Origin: Miscanthus floridulus
Taxonomy: Eukaryota > Streptophyta > Magnoliopsida > Poales > Poaceae
Reading direction: 5' to 3'
Length of the DNA: 64,000 bases
Assembly (NCBI RefSeq): GCF_019320115.1
Contig: NC_089593.1
Coordinates: 31,479,720 to 31,543,719, forward strand
The translations under genes and the position numbers were made by a program. The notes below the pieces were generated by a model. The model was not told the DNA's origin and made no database searches. It saw only the letters and a list, made by a program, of their open reading frames with translations. This document shows positions 35,201 to 45,858 of this stretch, piece after piece (the stretch's first letter is position 1; each line of letters starts with the position of its first letter).

Positions 35201-35711
35201 TTTGTCGGTCCTTAACCTCGTCGATCCGGCGCTAGCAGAAGATGTGCCAAGGACGCCGCAGCTGGGATTGATTGAAAGATGCCAAAGGGCATGGGGATGG
35301 TTCTAGGGGTTCATGAAGGAGGTGGGCGAGTACGCAGGCGCACATGTGCTAAGCATGGTACGTGCTCACTACCCCCTGATCGATCTCAAGCGCCTGGAGG
35401 CTGGATACCCAAAGGAGGTAGATCCAGACAAGGCCGAGGAGCTATGGATGACCCAGCTGGACTTGTCGGTGAAAATAATTAGCGATATTAACCTATGTGG
35501 AGGTACGACACCACCCGTACAAGGAACGCCATCAACAAGTCAGTTGGGAGCGCCGTTATCTTCAAGCCTACTGGCGAAGCCTGTGGTCTCGACCAGGCAG
35601 GCATCGGCGGGGCCATCTTCTTCAGCTCAATTAATGCCAGAGTCCCCGAGACCCGAGCACGATGCCAGGCCCAGCGAGCAGCAAGCACCGCGTGCCCCGA
35701 CCAGCCAATAG
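32216..35711 (+). pseudogene. multi-exon antisense gene of element 3 (Transposase_28 and coiled coil)
   Basis: This gene is on the strand opposite to pol. The first about 165 residues from ATG 32216 (MAKSDAQKKTGVMAKEWW; FFKHGFGVPIHPFLQGLCLY; FFRHLFCLRKKGSGGSKIAG) match the family annotated in plants as Transposase_28, putative gypsy-type transposon. It continues past a TGA through WFYIHEETNTITLC to about 33090. Then come a basic/acidic linker (33187-33870), an acidic exon (33953-34496), coiled-coil exons, and a tail with MVRAHYPLIDLKRLEAGY and WMTQLDLSVKII (35358-35480). GT-AG introns are visible: one ending at 33186, then 33873-33952, 34497-34562, 34761-34833 and 34981-35067. Stops at several Gln or Trp positions make this copy inactive. 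Its role in the retrotransposon cycle is unknown. Confidence 0.75.
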
Positions 35712-36234
35712 TGTAGGCTATAGCTGTAGAAGAAGATGTAGTTGGGTTATTGTAAACATGGACCTTTTCAGGCAAGCTTGTAATAACGTACTTGTATATC
35801 AACATAAGCTTGTTTGTTTTGTAGAAAACGTGTTTAAGCTCGGATATCATGTTGATGTAACTAAGTTAGAATGTGTTGGCATTCTGTTTAGTTGTACCAG
35901 TTTAGTCGACACGTCATCCTGAAAGGTTTGTATGGCCCTGGTTTGTCTTGCGGTTAGAGTGTGAGGTGCGTAGCTTGTGCACACGTAGAAACACACAAGT
36001 CAAACCAGAGAGCACCTGCCGATCACCCATAGCGTAGAAAGCGGATCCCATGCATGCGTTGGGAGGAACCGGAGATAGGGCCTGCTTCGAGAACCCGAGA
36101 AGGAATGGTGGTCGGTTTTAACTGGTAGAGTTAGAATACCAATAGACTTCGAAGTGACACATTTGAGTGGTCGGAGAAATCATAATAGCTTTATTGAAAT
36201 AAATCAAAAGTACAAGAGGGGTACATATCTTAGT
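35712..36234. other. convergent gap between antisense gene and pol in element 3
   Basis: This stretch of about 520 bp lies between the 3' end of the plus-strand gene and the 3' end of minus-strand pol. It is AT-rich and likely holds terminator signals for both. I see no coding domain. Confidence 0.5.
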
Positions 36235-37450
36235 AGCTAAGCATAGAAACGCCTAAGCTTGTCGATGTGCCAGAAATTGGGTACGTCTGTGCCGTTTAGG
36301 CGAGCTAACCTGTAAGATGTAGGGCGTGTAACCTCCTTGATCATGAAGGGTCCTTCCCATGGGGTTGCGAGTTTGTGGACACCAGCCTAATTCGTCTTCC
36401 ACTTCAGGACCAGGTCCCCGACCATGAAGAACTGCTCCTTGACATTCTTATTGTAGTACCTGCACAAAACAGCAAGGTATTTGGCTATACATACACAAGA
36501 ATCAAGCCGCTTCTCTTTTGCACTATTCACTTCTAGCTCCCGCACTTCATTGGCCTTGTCTCCATCAAACTTCTCTACCCGTGTTGATCTAAAGGCTATA
36601 TCTATTGGGAGCACTGCCTCAGCGCCATAAACCATAAAGTATGGTGATACGCCGGTATTGCGACTGGGCTAGGTTCTGAGACCCCAGACCACGGCTGGTA
36701 ACTCTTTGAGCCATCTTCCAGGAGCTTTGTCATTCTCTCTGTACATCCTCTTCTTAAGTGCGTCCATGATCATACCATTTGCCTGCTCGACCTGTCCATT
36801 AGCTCTAGGGTGTGCCACCGAGACATATTTTACTACTATGCTCCTTTCATCGTAGAAGTCCCAAAAAGCGTTCTCGGTGAACTGGGTACCCAGATCAGTG
36901 ATGATGCTATTGGGTATGCCAAAGCGGTGGATGACCTGATCGAGGAACGCGATAGCCTTTTCTGAAGATGCCTTGACCAGGGGCATGTACTCTATCCACT
37001 TGAAGAATTTGTCGATCAGCACAAAGACGCATGTAAATTTTCTAGGGGCTGGTTTGAAAGCCCGATCATATCCAGTCCCCAGCATGCGAAGGGCCAAGAG
37101 GCTGGTATAGTTTGAATCTTGTGTGCTGGTACGTGGATTCTCTTGGCAAAAAACTGACAACCTTCACAATGGCGAACTAGCTTCTCTGCATCGGCTACGG
37201 ATGATAGCCAATAGAACCCTGCTCGGAAAGCCTTGCCGACCAGCGTTCTCGAGGCCATGTGGTTGCCGTAGGAGCCAGAGTGGATTTTGTCTAGGAGATG
37301 TTCACCATCCTCCTGGGTATACACTTCATCAAGATTTCCTCCTTCGCGTTCTTGCGCCACAATTTGCCATTGACGAGCAGATACTGCTTACTGCGACGCA
37401 TCAGGCATTCATTTTCTGTCTGATCGGTGTAACCGCTACCATCTGTCAGG
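36235..37450 (-). pseudogene. element 3 integrase
   Basis: Integrase inserts the cDNA into the host genome. From N to C terminus on the minus strand: the zinc finger with HSGSYGNH and HCEGCQFFAKR (37160-37290); the core with GLDMIG (first Asp), IITDLGTQFTE (second Asp, about 36890) and NGQVEQANGM (catalytic Glu, about 36775); and a C-terminal domain with MVYGAEAVLPIDI, VGDLVLKW and PNFWHIDKLRRFY down to about 36240. All three catalytic residues are present. The zinc finger, core and C-terminal parts are in different frames, with shifts near 37020-37100 and 36660, so no full protein can be made. No chromodomain is seen, as expected for Tat. Confidence 0.88.
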
Positions 37451-37470
37451 TACTTGATGAAAGGTACTCT

Positions 37471-38241
37471 CTAGTCGGGCTTCTTAGTGGTCGGAGGTGG
37501 TTTGGTGGTGTTAGACGCCAGAACCATAGCCACCAATGGCTGGTCTGGAGGCTTGTCGACCGTGGGATCTTCTTCTTTGATGGAGGGCGTGAGCAGGTCT
37601 TGAACAAATATGCCATGTGGGACTTTGGTTCGGGATGATCCTAACTTTGACAGCGCATCTGCTGCTTGATTTTTGTCCCAGACCACATGTGTGTACTCGA
37701 TGCCATAGAACTTGCCTTCCAGCTTTCTGATCGCTTTGCAGTATGCGTCCATCTTTTCGCTGGTCGTATCCCAATCCTTATTGAGTTGGTTGATGACCAG
37801 AGCTGAGTCTCCGTAGACATAGAGACGCTTGACACCGAGCTCGACCGCAGTGTGCAAACCGTGTAGGCATGCTTCATACTCGGCGGCGTTCTTAGACACC
37901 AGGAAATAAATCCTGAGGACATATTGGAGCTGCTCCTTGGATGGTGATACGAAAAGGACTCTTGCTCCTATGACATCGATGTTGAGAGAGCCATCGAAGT
38001 ACATCTTCCAATACTCGGCGGGCCCCTGAGAGGCAGGTGTGCTTAAGTCTATCCACTCGATGATGAAATCAACAAGTGCCTGAGACTTGATTGTAGTACG
38101 GCTTGCAAATTCTAAGGAGAAAGGGCATAGCTCCATTGCCCATTTAACGATGCGCCCGTTTGCATCCTTGTTGTGAATGATGTCTCCCAGAGGGTACTCG
38201 GTCATGACCACCACACGATATCCATCGAAGTAGTGTTTCAA
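37471..38241 (-). pseudogene. element 3 second RNase H (archaeal-type, Tat-specific)
   Basis: RNase H removes RNA from the RNA-DNA hybrid. This 256-codon open stretch starts with the end of the connection region (HYFDGYRVVVMTEYPLG). It contains WKMYFDGSLN (Asp), NAAEYEACLHGLH (Glu), YGDSALVINQL (Asp) and NQAADALSKL (Asp), the four residues expected of an active aRNH. Tat elements are known to carry this extra RNase H beside a decayed gypsy-type one. It is in the same frame as protease and reverse transcriptase. The downstream linker leads to integrase. It is intact over this interval and is the best conserved stretch of pol in the window. Confidence 0.88.
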
Positions 38242-39300
38242 CTTTCGGGATGTAATTAGTATGGCATAGATCAGTTTCTGAATCTATGGGTACCTGGTCT
38301 TGGATTCACTGAGCACCTCATTGACAAAATAAATTGGTCACTATACCTTGTAGACGTGGTCGGGCTTGTCACGCTCGACCACCATGGCAGTGGAGACCAC
38401 TCGATTAGTTGCCGCAATATAAAGCAGGAGGGTTTTGTCTTCTGTGAGAGCAGTGAGGACCGGAGGTGATGTAAGGAATTGTTTCAGCTGTGTAAAGGCA
38501 GCATCTGCTTCCTCCAACCACTCAAACTTCTCAGATGCTTTGAGCAGCTAGAAAAACGGTAGTCCTTTTTCGCCTAATCTTGATATGAAATGACTGAGGG
38601 CAGCCATGCATCCAGTAAGCTTCTGAACATCCTTCACCTTTTTGGGCGGCTTCATATCCAAGACAGCTTTTACTTTCTCTGGGTTAGGGCGTATGCCGTC
38701 GTGACTGATGAAGTTGCCGAGCAGTATACCAGATGGAATACCAAAGATGCACTTCTTTGGTTTTAATTTCCATTGGAATGTGTTAAGGGCTGCAAAGGTA
38801 TGTTCTAGGTTGTCGACAAGGGTGTATGCTTCCTTGGTTTTAACAACTACATCATCAACATAAGCCTCAATGAGGTCGTCTTTTATCTTGTCTTTGAGGC
38901 AGGCCTATATGGCGCATTGGTAGGTAGCCCCAGCGTTCTTGAGCCTGAACGACATGGTCATGTAGCAGTAGGCGCCGAAGGGCGTGATGAAGGATGTCTT
39001 GATCTGGTCGTCCTTTTTGAGAGCGATCTGGTGATAACCAGAGTAGCAATCGAGAAAGGAAAGCAGCTCGCAACCGGTAGTTGAATCTAAGACCTTGTCT
39101 ATGCGAGGTAAGCCAAAGGGGTCTTTAGGGCAGTGTTTGTTGAGATCAGTGTAATCAACGCACATTCTCAATTCCTTATTCTTTTTGCGTACAAGAACCG
39201 GGTTGGCTAACCACTCCAGATGGTACACTTCTTTGATAAATCCAGCTGCTAAAAGCCGTGTAACTTCTACCCTAATAGCCTCCTTTTTGTCGCGAGCGAA
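38242..39300 (-). pseudogene. element 3 reverse transcriptase and degenerate first RNase H
   Basis: Reverse transcriptase copies genomic RNA into DNA. Motifs on the minus strand: VRKKNKELRMCVDYTDLN, SFLDCYSGYHQI (catalytic Asp), FGAYCYMTMSF, and the YVDD box in AYVDDVVVK (about 38855). The connection region follows (GCMAALSHFISRLGEKG). The gypsy-type RNase H remnant reads LLLYIAATN, lacking the expected Asp, a known feature of Tat. Frame-0 stops occur at 38907 and 38550 (TAG), a TAG-TGA pair near 38345, and a TAG near 38287. Except for 38550 they fall at Gln or Arg positions. Confidence 0.88.
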
Positions 39301-39447
39301 CCATCATAGCTTCTGCTTGATGGGTTTGGCCTTGCCATCGACATTTAAGGAGTGCTCAATCAAGTTCCAAGGTACACCGGGCATGTCAGCGGGTTTCCAT
39401 GAGAACACACTCACGTTGCTCCTCAAGAACCTGACGAGCGCGTCTTC

Positions 39448-40242
39448 CTATTTAGGATCCAGGTTGGCCCCGATAAGGGCCGTTTTGCTGGGATCACCAT
39501 CGACCAGCTGGATCTCTTTGTGCTCTTTGGACTTGATGTTCTTGCATGGGGCCTCGAGCTCTGGGATCTCTAGGTGGTCGGCTGGGGTCTGCTTGGCGTC
39601 AAGCGTGGTCTTGACCATGCGAATAGAGAGGTCGTGAGCCTCTACTATTTTGAAGCTGTCATCCTCACAGGTGTAAGCTGCGTATACGTTGCCCCTAAGA
39701 GTTAGAACCCCCTTCTCAATAGGCATCTTGAGCACCAAATACCTGTAGTGAGGTATGGCCATGAACTTGGTGAGCGCTGGTCGGCCAAGGATAGCATGGT
39801 AGGTGCCTTCGAAGTCGGCGACCACGAAGTTGACGTAGTCGGTGCAAAAGTGGTCTGGGGTACCGAATTGCACAGGTAGCGTGATCTGCCCGAGAGGTGT
39901 GGAGCTCTGTCTAGGGAGAACACCCCAGAACTGTGCCTCGTATGGCTTGAGATCAGCCTGGGTTATCTTCAGGGCTGGCAAACTATTCTTGAATAGTATA
40001 TCAATGGAACTACCGCCATCAATCAACACTCTATCGAACTGAACCTTGTTGATGCAAGGATCGAGAACCAGAGGAAAATGCCCTGGCTCAGGTATTACAG
40101 CCCATTGGTCCTTTCTGCTGAAGGAGATCTCGCGGTGAGACCAAGGAGGGAGCCGCAGATCGGCGATGAGGTTGTCGGCATTGGCCACGTTCAAGCAAGC
40201 GCGGGCAAGAAGCTTGCGCTCTTGTTTGGTCTCGATGGACAC
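39448..40242 (-). pseudogene. element 3 aspartic protease region
   Basis: A 264-codon open frame on the minus strand. The protease active site is VLIDGGSSIDILF (about 40030), where DGG replaces the usual DTG or DSG, as is common in Tat. The downstream flap and ILG motif is YHAILGRPALTKF (about 39790). Upstream sequence (ISFSRKDQWAVIPEPGH) is the gag-protease linker, and downstream IPELEAPCKN leads to reverse transcriptase. It is in the same frame as RT and RNase H. It processes the polyprotein. The start shown is only the first open codon, since protease is normally released from Gag-Pol. Confidence 0.85.
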
Positions 40243-40374
40243 TCTGCCCGCAATGATGGTGTGGATGCGGTCGGTTGGCTTAATGTACTTGTGACGGGGA
40301 TCTATGTCTTCATCATCGTTGTCCTCGTTACGCTGCTCCCCTACGTTATTAGGCTTGTCGGATTTATCCAGAGC

Positions 40375-42847
40375 CTATTGGCGCGTGTAGATGGATTTGA
40401 GAACACAGCAATTCTCCATGGTATGGTTTGACTTGGGATGGAGCTGGCAAGGTCCTTTCAATGATTTGGCGTAGTTTTCTTTGTAGTTGCGACATCCGAC
40501 ACCATTTTTAACGATGTTGACTTCACCATCATCTTCCCGAGCACGCTTGCCCCTGTAATCGTCACGGTGATTACGCCGCTGATTACACTGATCGTGGTGG
40601 TCGCGGGAATCGTTGCGCTGGTTGCGGCGATCAAAATTGTCGTTTCGACCATGGTTGCCGCGGTAGTCATCGCGGTGTGGGGGTGGTCGTAGCATGGAAC
40701 CCTTGCTGCTTCTTCAATGATTATCTTTTTAGCATCATCGGCGTCCGCATATTTTTTAGCAGTAGCTAGGAGCGCTGTGACCGATTTAGGTCTTTTGTGG
40801 AGGAGATTGTCCCTTAGGGCATCGTGGAAGCGGAGACCAGTGATTAAAGCTTCGATTGCCTCATTGTCGGAGATTGATGGGACCTTGATGCGCATCTCCG
40901 AGAAGCGTCGGACGTACTCGCGCAGTGGCTCATCTTTGCGATCTCGAATCCGATGCAGATCATATTTGTTGCTGGGTTGTTCTCAAGTAGCAATGAAGTT
41001 GTCGATGAATGCTTGCTTGAGCTTTTGCCAAGAATCAAAGTAGTTCACCAGCAAGCTGACCAGCCATTGGTGGCCTGCATGGCCGACGGCGACTGGGAAG
41101 TAATTAGACATGACGTGCTCGTCAGCCATGGCTGATCTGCATGTGGTTTTGTAGAGCATGACCCATAACTCGGGGTTCTCCTTACCGTCGTACTTCTGGA
41201 GTTTTTCGAGCTTGAAGTTTTTTGGCCACATGACTTGGCGAAGGTGAGGAGTAAACTGCTTGAAACCTGGAGGGCCGTGGGTAGTATCATATTCCATATG
41301 GCGATAGCTTTCGTGGGATGCACGATCGTTGGCTCTTTGGTTAATGTGATCGCGCAGATCACGTTCTCCGAGGGAATGGCGAAGATCGTTATTGCCGTCA
41401 CGGCGATCCTGATTGCCACCCTAGTTGACCCTGCGACCGTGGTTATCACGGCGATTGTCATGGTTGTCTCGTCGATTATCGTCCTGGTTGTTGTGGCGGT
41501 TGTCATCCGAACCACCATCATGACCACCGTTTCCGCCTTGACGGTTGTCTGGTGGGTCATCGTTGCGCGAGCCACGTTGGTTGGGTGACTGTGGGCGACT
41601 TGAGTACTGAGGACTGTGGCTTGATTCGACTAAGACGGATGGAGCCCGGGCTTGGTTTGCAATCTCTGCGGTCTAGGCTATAGCAGACGTCAGGTAGGCT
41701 TGTACATCATCATGAATTTCCTAGATTTCCGGGGTATTGGGTAGTCGTTGCATTGTCGCCATAGCAACAGCTACGTTGGTGCTTGGAGTCCTAAAGACCT
41801 GCTTTTCCCCTACCCTATCAAAGGCATTGTTGAGATCGCGTGGCTAGATCCTTATGCGTCGTGCCTCCTCTTCTGCCTCGGCTTCGGCTTGTCCACGATT
41901 AAACCGGTCAATATTGCATGCTTCGCGTGCTAGCCTTTCTTGTTCTGTTTCGCCTACTGCTAGTGGTTCGTCATTACTGACGACATTGATCAAGTCTCCT
42001 CGCCTTGGTGGGAAGGATGGGAATCGTGGGAACCCCGGGGAGTGGTATGGGATATCCAGATCATATTCAACTTCTTCATTGTCACGATGCTAGAGCTCAG
42101 TGTGGATGGAGCCATTAGATGTGATGCCGGACAGGGAGCTTGAGCCGCTCTCTTGAACTGTGTGGACCGATACTTCTTGATACTCCTCAATCCGAACCAT
42201 GTTGACGAAGTTGCGTGGCTTTGGCCGAGGTCGATGTATAAAACACAGATCCGAGCAGCGTTGTACATTGTACGCGTAGTTGGAAGTAGTGTTTCGCAGG
42301 CTGTAGGGCTGAGCCTGGTAATTCTCCATCAAGGCTTCACACTCAGAGAGCCGGAGACCCGTTGCGGGGGCTGGTCGGCGATGAACGGAGCGCCCTTCAG
42401 GAGTAGACGTGACCACGAGATCCGTACCGAGTCGTGCAGGATGACTGGCCCGAGCTGGTCGGGTAGATCTGTTGTGGGTTGTGGTTACCTGCTCGGTAGC
42501 TTGATTTTGAATCGAATCTACCAGAGCTAGGGTTTCAGCAAACTTGGTGCCGACCTGATCGATGGAGTTGAGCAGGTCGGTGTTGTCGATCTGCCTCCCT
42601 TTGTAGCGAGGAAGCGAACGACGGGTTGTCGGCGTGGCTGAAGACGATGCTGGTGTGGCCAGGAGCCAGATCCAACGTGGTCGGAGCCATAGCTGATGCT
42701 GGTGAAGCAGTGGTCGACGTAGATTGGATCTGCGCCTCCTCCATGGTCATAGCGATGAAGTTGTCGGAGCCTAGTGGTCCAGGTGATCTGGCGGATGGTG
42801 AACGTGAGGCCGTTCGACGTAGCCATGGAACCGGTGATGATGACCAT
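40375..42847 (-). pseudogene. element 3 gag
   Basis: Gag forms the virus-like particle. The capsid-like part lies at about 40700-41297 (MWPKNFKLEKLQKYDG, WLVSLLVNYFDSWQKLKQAF, REYVRRFSEMRIKVPSISDN, ALITGLRFHDALRDNLL). The next part is Arg/Asp/Asn-rich (DDYRGNHGRNDNFDRRNQRN), followed by the zinc-finger-like CQLHPKSNHTMENC (CxxHxxxxHxxxxC) at about 40410-40450. Upstream, 41600-42847 encodes the long variable N-terminal region in shifting frames. The low-complexity region throws long spurious open frames on the opposite strand, rich in Val and Ile, which are not genes. Confidence 0.8.
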
Positions 42848-42878
42848 CTTGTTCGTCTAGGGGAGCAGTACGGCACAC

Positions 42879-42896
42879 CCCCTACCTGGCGCGCCA
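42879..42896 (-). other. primer-binding site of element 3
   Basis: The minus strand reads TGGCGCGCCAGGTAGGGG one base from the 5' LTR. TGG at the start pairs with the CCA end of a tRNA. By analogy with Ogre/Tat elements it may be an Arg tRNA, but I could not check this. Confidence 0.8.
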
Positions 42897-42897
42897 C

Positions 42898-43372
42898 TGT
42901 CGACGAAAATATGGTTGGCAGTCTACCTAGAGGTATGCCTAAGGATAGTAGATTATCGGCAGACAGGTGCGCAAGCTACAAACAAGATGGTGACGCAAGA
43001 CAGATACGAGGTTTTATCCAGGTTCGGCCGCCGTGAAGGCGTAATACCTACGTCCCTGCGTCTGATTGTATTGCTGTATGTAAATGAGATGATTTTTAAG
43101 AGGGGTCCCCTGCCCGCCTTATATAGTCTGGGGGGCAGGGTTATAGATCTGGAAAACTAATCCTAACCAGTTACAATTACCATAGGTGGCCGGATAAGGA
43201 TTTCTATTCTAACCGACCTAGGATCTTGATTGATCTCCAAGTCTGCCTTGATTCCCTGCGCAGGACTCCGAGTAGATCGGCTAGGCCACGTGTCGTCTTC
43301 TAGTGGACCGGACCCCCTAGTCTGGGCCGGCCCAATCCTAGCCGTAAGGGTATAGGGGTTAATACCCCCACA
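42898..43372 (-). repeat. element 3 right LTR (5' LTR in sense direction)
   Basis: 475 bp, TGTCGACGAAAATATGG to AATACCCCCACA. Mate of 30325-30793. Confidence 0.93.
43117..43126 (-). promoter_or_regulatory. 5' LTR TATA box (element 3)
   Basis: The minus strand reads CTATATAAGG, followed by CGGGCAGGGG. The same box and GC-rich follow-on are conserved in all four LTRs of elements 3 and 4. Confidence 0.75.
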
Positions 43373-43377
43373 GCGTA

Positions 43378-44504
43378 CAATTTCGAGCTTTGAAATCCGT
43401 TACGGAGTGCAAGAGAAAAAGCAGCGTGCCATATAACTTTTGAATTAAAGTCTGAATTTGAACTTGAGAGATTTTAACAACTATAGCAAACGCCCATTGG
43501 CCATAGGCCATAGGCCAACTACGGCCCATCTTAAAGGGTACCAGGCAGCGCTGTATCCGATCCGGTGCCTGGGCCGGGCTGCAATCCTAGGTCCAACCCT
43601 AGGTATATAGCAGCCGAGTACATTAGTCGTTCACCAATATATAAGTCCTCAAGGCTAGAAAAAAAAGGCACAGCGCCACTTCATTCTTTTTCTCCCGGAT
43701 AAATTCTTCTGACCTCCTCTAATAATCATTGTTATGGTTTGATTTATCCTTTGGAACTAGAAAACCAGACATTTTGGCTCATGCAACCACTGAAATTGGT
43801 TGTTTTTGCTCCTTAGGTGGTCTAATCATCTAGATATTTTTTTAAAAAGTTATGTAATTAAACCTTAAAATCTGATGCAATCTTATAAATTCATAGAAAA
43901 TTTGTTTTAGTATAGAAAAATATGCTCTATATTATGGTATTTTGGAATTATTTAAATCATATATAGTCCCCTTTTGGTGTCTATTTGCTAGTAGAGGTTC
44001 TCCTAATACATGGTTTTTAAATAAATTGGGTGGTTCCTTAGTTTAGCTTCAAATGAGTTAATTGAGAGGACAATACTTGTTTAGTTTTAATGAATTGGGC
44101 GGGTTGTCACATATACGACATTACGACAACAAAATTGATTCAAATATATTTATGAATTTCTTTCCTAATGTTATATAATACTAGTGTAAAGTACTGCCAA
44201 AGTCTCTTCCCAATGAAACAAAATATACGCAACATTTTTGGATGGACAGATGGAGGAAGTAAGATGTAGTATTGTTTGATCAGTCTAATGCTTCCCAAGA
44301 TCATATTACATTGGGAAAACAAAAAGAAATAGTTTTGGTCCATGTCCAATTAGATAACAATAGGTAACATACTCCTTATGTCCAAGCATAACATTTATGG
44401 TACCTAATGAGCATGGACAAAAAATGGGATGGACTCATTTTTATGACACAAGGATGGACTCATTATTGTTAAACGTTTGAAAAAACCTGGCCCATTAAAC
44501 CGTG
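43378..44504. other. intergenic DNA between elements 3 and 4, part 1
   Basis: AT-rich with no coding region. A TATATAAG at about 43638 is followed by a C/T-rich stretch but no ORF. A mariner/Stowaway-type right terminus (GATGGAGGAAG then TA, 44243-44256) and an outward-facing TACTCCTTATGTCC (about 44368) are visible, but no matching partners were found. Confidence 0.45.
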
Positions 44505-44640
44505 GATACTAAAGGACTAAGTTGTTTGGATCAATAGTCCAAGGACTAAAGTTTAGCCCCTAAAGTTTAGTCCTGCTGGGCTGTTTGAATCCATGGGCTA
44601 AATTTTAGTCCTCTAATCTATAATGACTGATTTGCCCTTA
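44505..44640. mobile_element. MITE remnant (Tourist/hAT-like)
   Basis: Contains the inverted motif AAGGACTAAAGTTTAG ... CTAAAGTTTAGTCC, with TTGTTTGGATC and GCTGTTTGAATCC. These are typical of abundant grass MITEs. Ends and target duplication are not clear. Confidence 0.4.
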
Positions 44641-44723
44641 TTTAATTATCCATGCACAGCCATGCATGCGAGCAGCAAGGGGTATGGGGCGTCCAGCGCC
44701 CGTCCCGAGGGAGTTTAGCCCAG

Positions 44724-44908
44724 TTTAGGGTCTCTTTGGGAGTAAAAGATTTTAGCCCAGTTTAGGGTCTCTTTGGGAGTAAAAGATTTTAGCCCAGTTT
44801 TTAGCCATTTGCTCACTTTTAGCCCCCCTGTTTTGATCCTCGTGGCAAAAAGACGGGCTAAAAGTGCAGGGCTAAAATTTTGCCATGGGATCAAACATGG
44901 CCTAAATA
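44724..44908. mobile_element. Tourist-like MITE with a tandemly duplicated end
   Basis: The left end TTAGGGTCTCTTTGGGAG and right end CCATGGGATCAAACATGGCC-TAA form an imperfect terminal inverted repeat, with inner AGATTTTAGCCC and GGGCTAAAATTTT. Flanking TTA/TAA fits the PIF/Harbinger (Tourist) target. About 38 bp of the left end is present twice, from about 44718. Confidence 0.55.
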
Positions 44909-45290
44909 ACAATTGACATGTAGTGGCAAGCTACCTAAAATGTCTTGTTAGTCCCATGCGGGAACTCTATAAAAGGTGAATGAGCAAAGGACTTTGGGAC
45001 TTAGGAGGCCATCCTTTCATACTTCTTTAGTTAGGTGCAATTAGTTATAGTTAGTCACTGAATCGACTGAATGAAGTTGATAGTAATTTTTAACATTGAT
45101 TAGGAGAAGTAAGCTTTTTGTATATTTATGTTTATACTATTTTGATTACTCCATATTTCTAATTTGTTTGGCTAAGATTTATTGTTTCTTCATATCTATT
45201 GGGTGAGGCATATCTTACTGGGGATGGTGGAATAATGAGGTACAAGTCCACCCACTAAGATACTTAATCTGGGGCTCAATGTTCCCAATA
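44909..45290. other. intergenic DNA between elements 3 and 4, part 2
   Basis: No coding signal. A TATAAAAGG at about 44970 is followed by purine-rich DNA and could be an old LTR or promoter remnant. Confidence 0.4.
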
Positions 45291-45295
45291 CGATT
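45291..45295. repeat. target-site duplication of element 4 (CGATT), left
   Basis: CGATT directly before LTR start TGTCGACA, identical to 60466-60470. Confidence 0.92.
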
Positions 45296-45747
45296 TGTCG
45301 ACATAATATCATCAGGCAGTTCTCCGAGGGGTATCCCACGAAGGTAGATTGAACGGCAGAGATGCGTGTAATCGAGAACAAGAAGGCAACAGAGACACAC
45401 GAGTTAGACAGGTTCGGGCCGTTAGCACGACGTAATACCCTACTCCTATGTTCTGTTGGATTGTATTGGCTATCGTATGATATTGCGTGTGTTTGGAGGG
45501 AGTCCCTGCCCGCCTTATATAGTCTGAGGGGCAGGGTTACAAGTCGGTTAGATCTAGGAGATAACCGAAAAGTAATAATAGATTACAGGAATTATGGGAT
45601 CATACGTATCCTAACAGATCTTATAGTGTCTTGCGGGATGCGCCAAGCAGTGCCATGCCCCGTAAGGCTTCGTCTTGTGGGCTAGGCCGCCCCTGGGGGC
45701 GCAGCCCATGTGGTCTGCCGTGGGTATCCGGGGTCGTACCCCCCACA
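45296..45747 (-). repeat. element 4 left LTR
   Basis: TGTCGACATAATATC to CCCCCCACA. The minus-strand TATA CTATATAAGG is at 45513-45522. Mate of 60026-60465. It has an extra GGGCTAGGCCGCCCCTGGGG-like segment near 45680 absent from the mate. Confidence 0.92.
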
Positions 45748-45858
45748 GCTAGTCCCTGAGCGCCTTGTATCCGTTGTGCAACTTAGTCTTGAGCTTGTCC
45801 GAGCAGGTACGAACAAAGCCGAGCAGTCAAACTCATGGTCCAACCACCGTGATGAGTT

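Larger units (their letters stand above)
30325..43372 (-). mobile_element. element 3: Tat-lineage Ty3/Gypsy retrotransposon with antisense gene
   Basis: The element is 13,048 bp with short LTRs (469 and 475 bp). Flanks are CCGTA (30320-30324) and GCGTA (43373-43377), a target duplication with one mismatch. Gag-pol is on the minus strand, and the primer site lies next to the right LTR. A multi-exon gene at 32216-35711 is on the plus strand between pol and the left LTR. The pol domain set, with a degenerate first RNase H and a second archaeal-type RNase H, is the hallmark of the Tat clade. It is the best-preserved Tat copy in the window but still carries stops and frameshifts. Confidence 0.92.

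Noticed and set aside
41235..41588. Plus-strand Val/Ile/Thr-rich frame resembling membrane segments
   Set aside because: It is the complement of the Arg/Asp/Asn-rich gag region of element 3. The hydrophobic look is a codon artefact.
43630..43760. TATATAAG followed by a C/T-rich leader, like a host promoter
   Set aside because: No open frame or exon follows. It may be chance or an old LTR.
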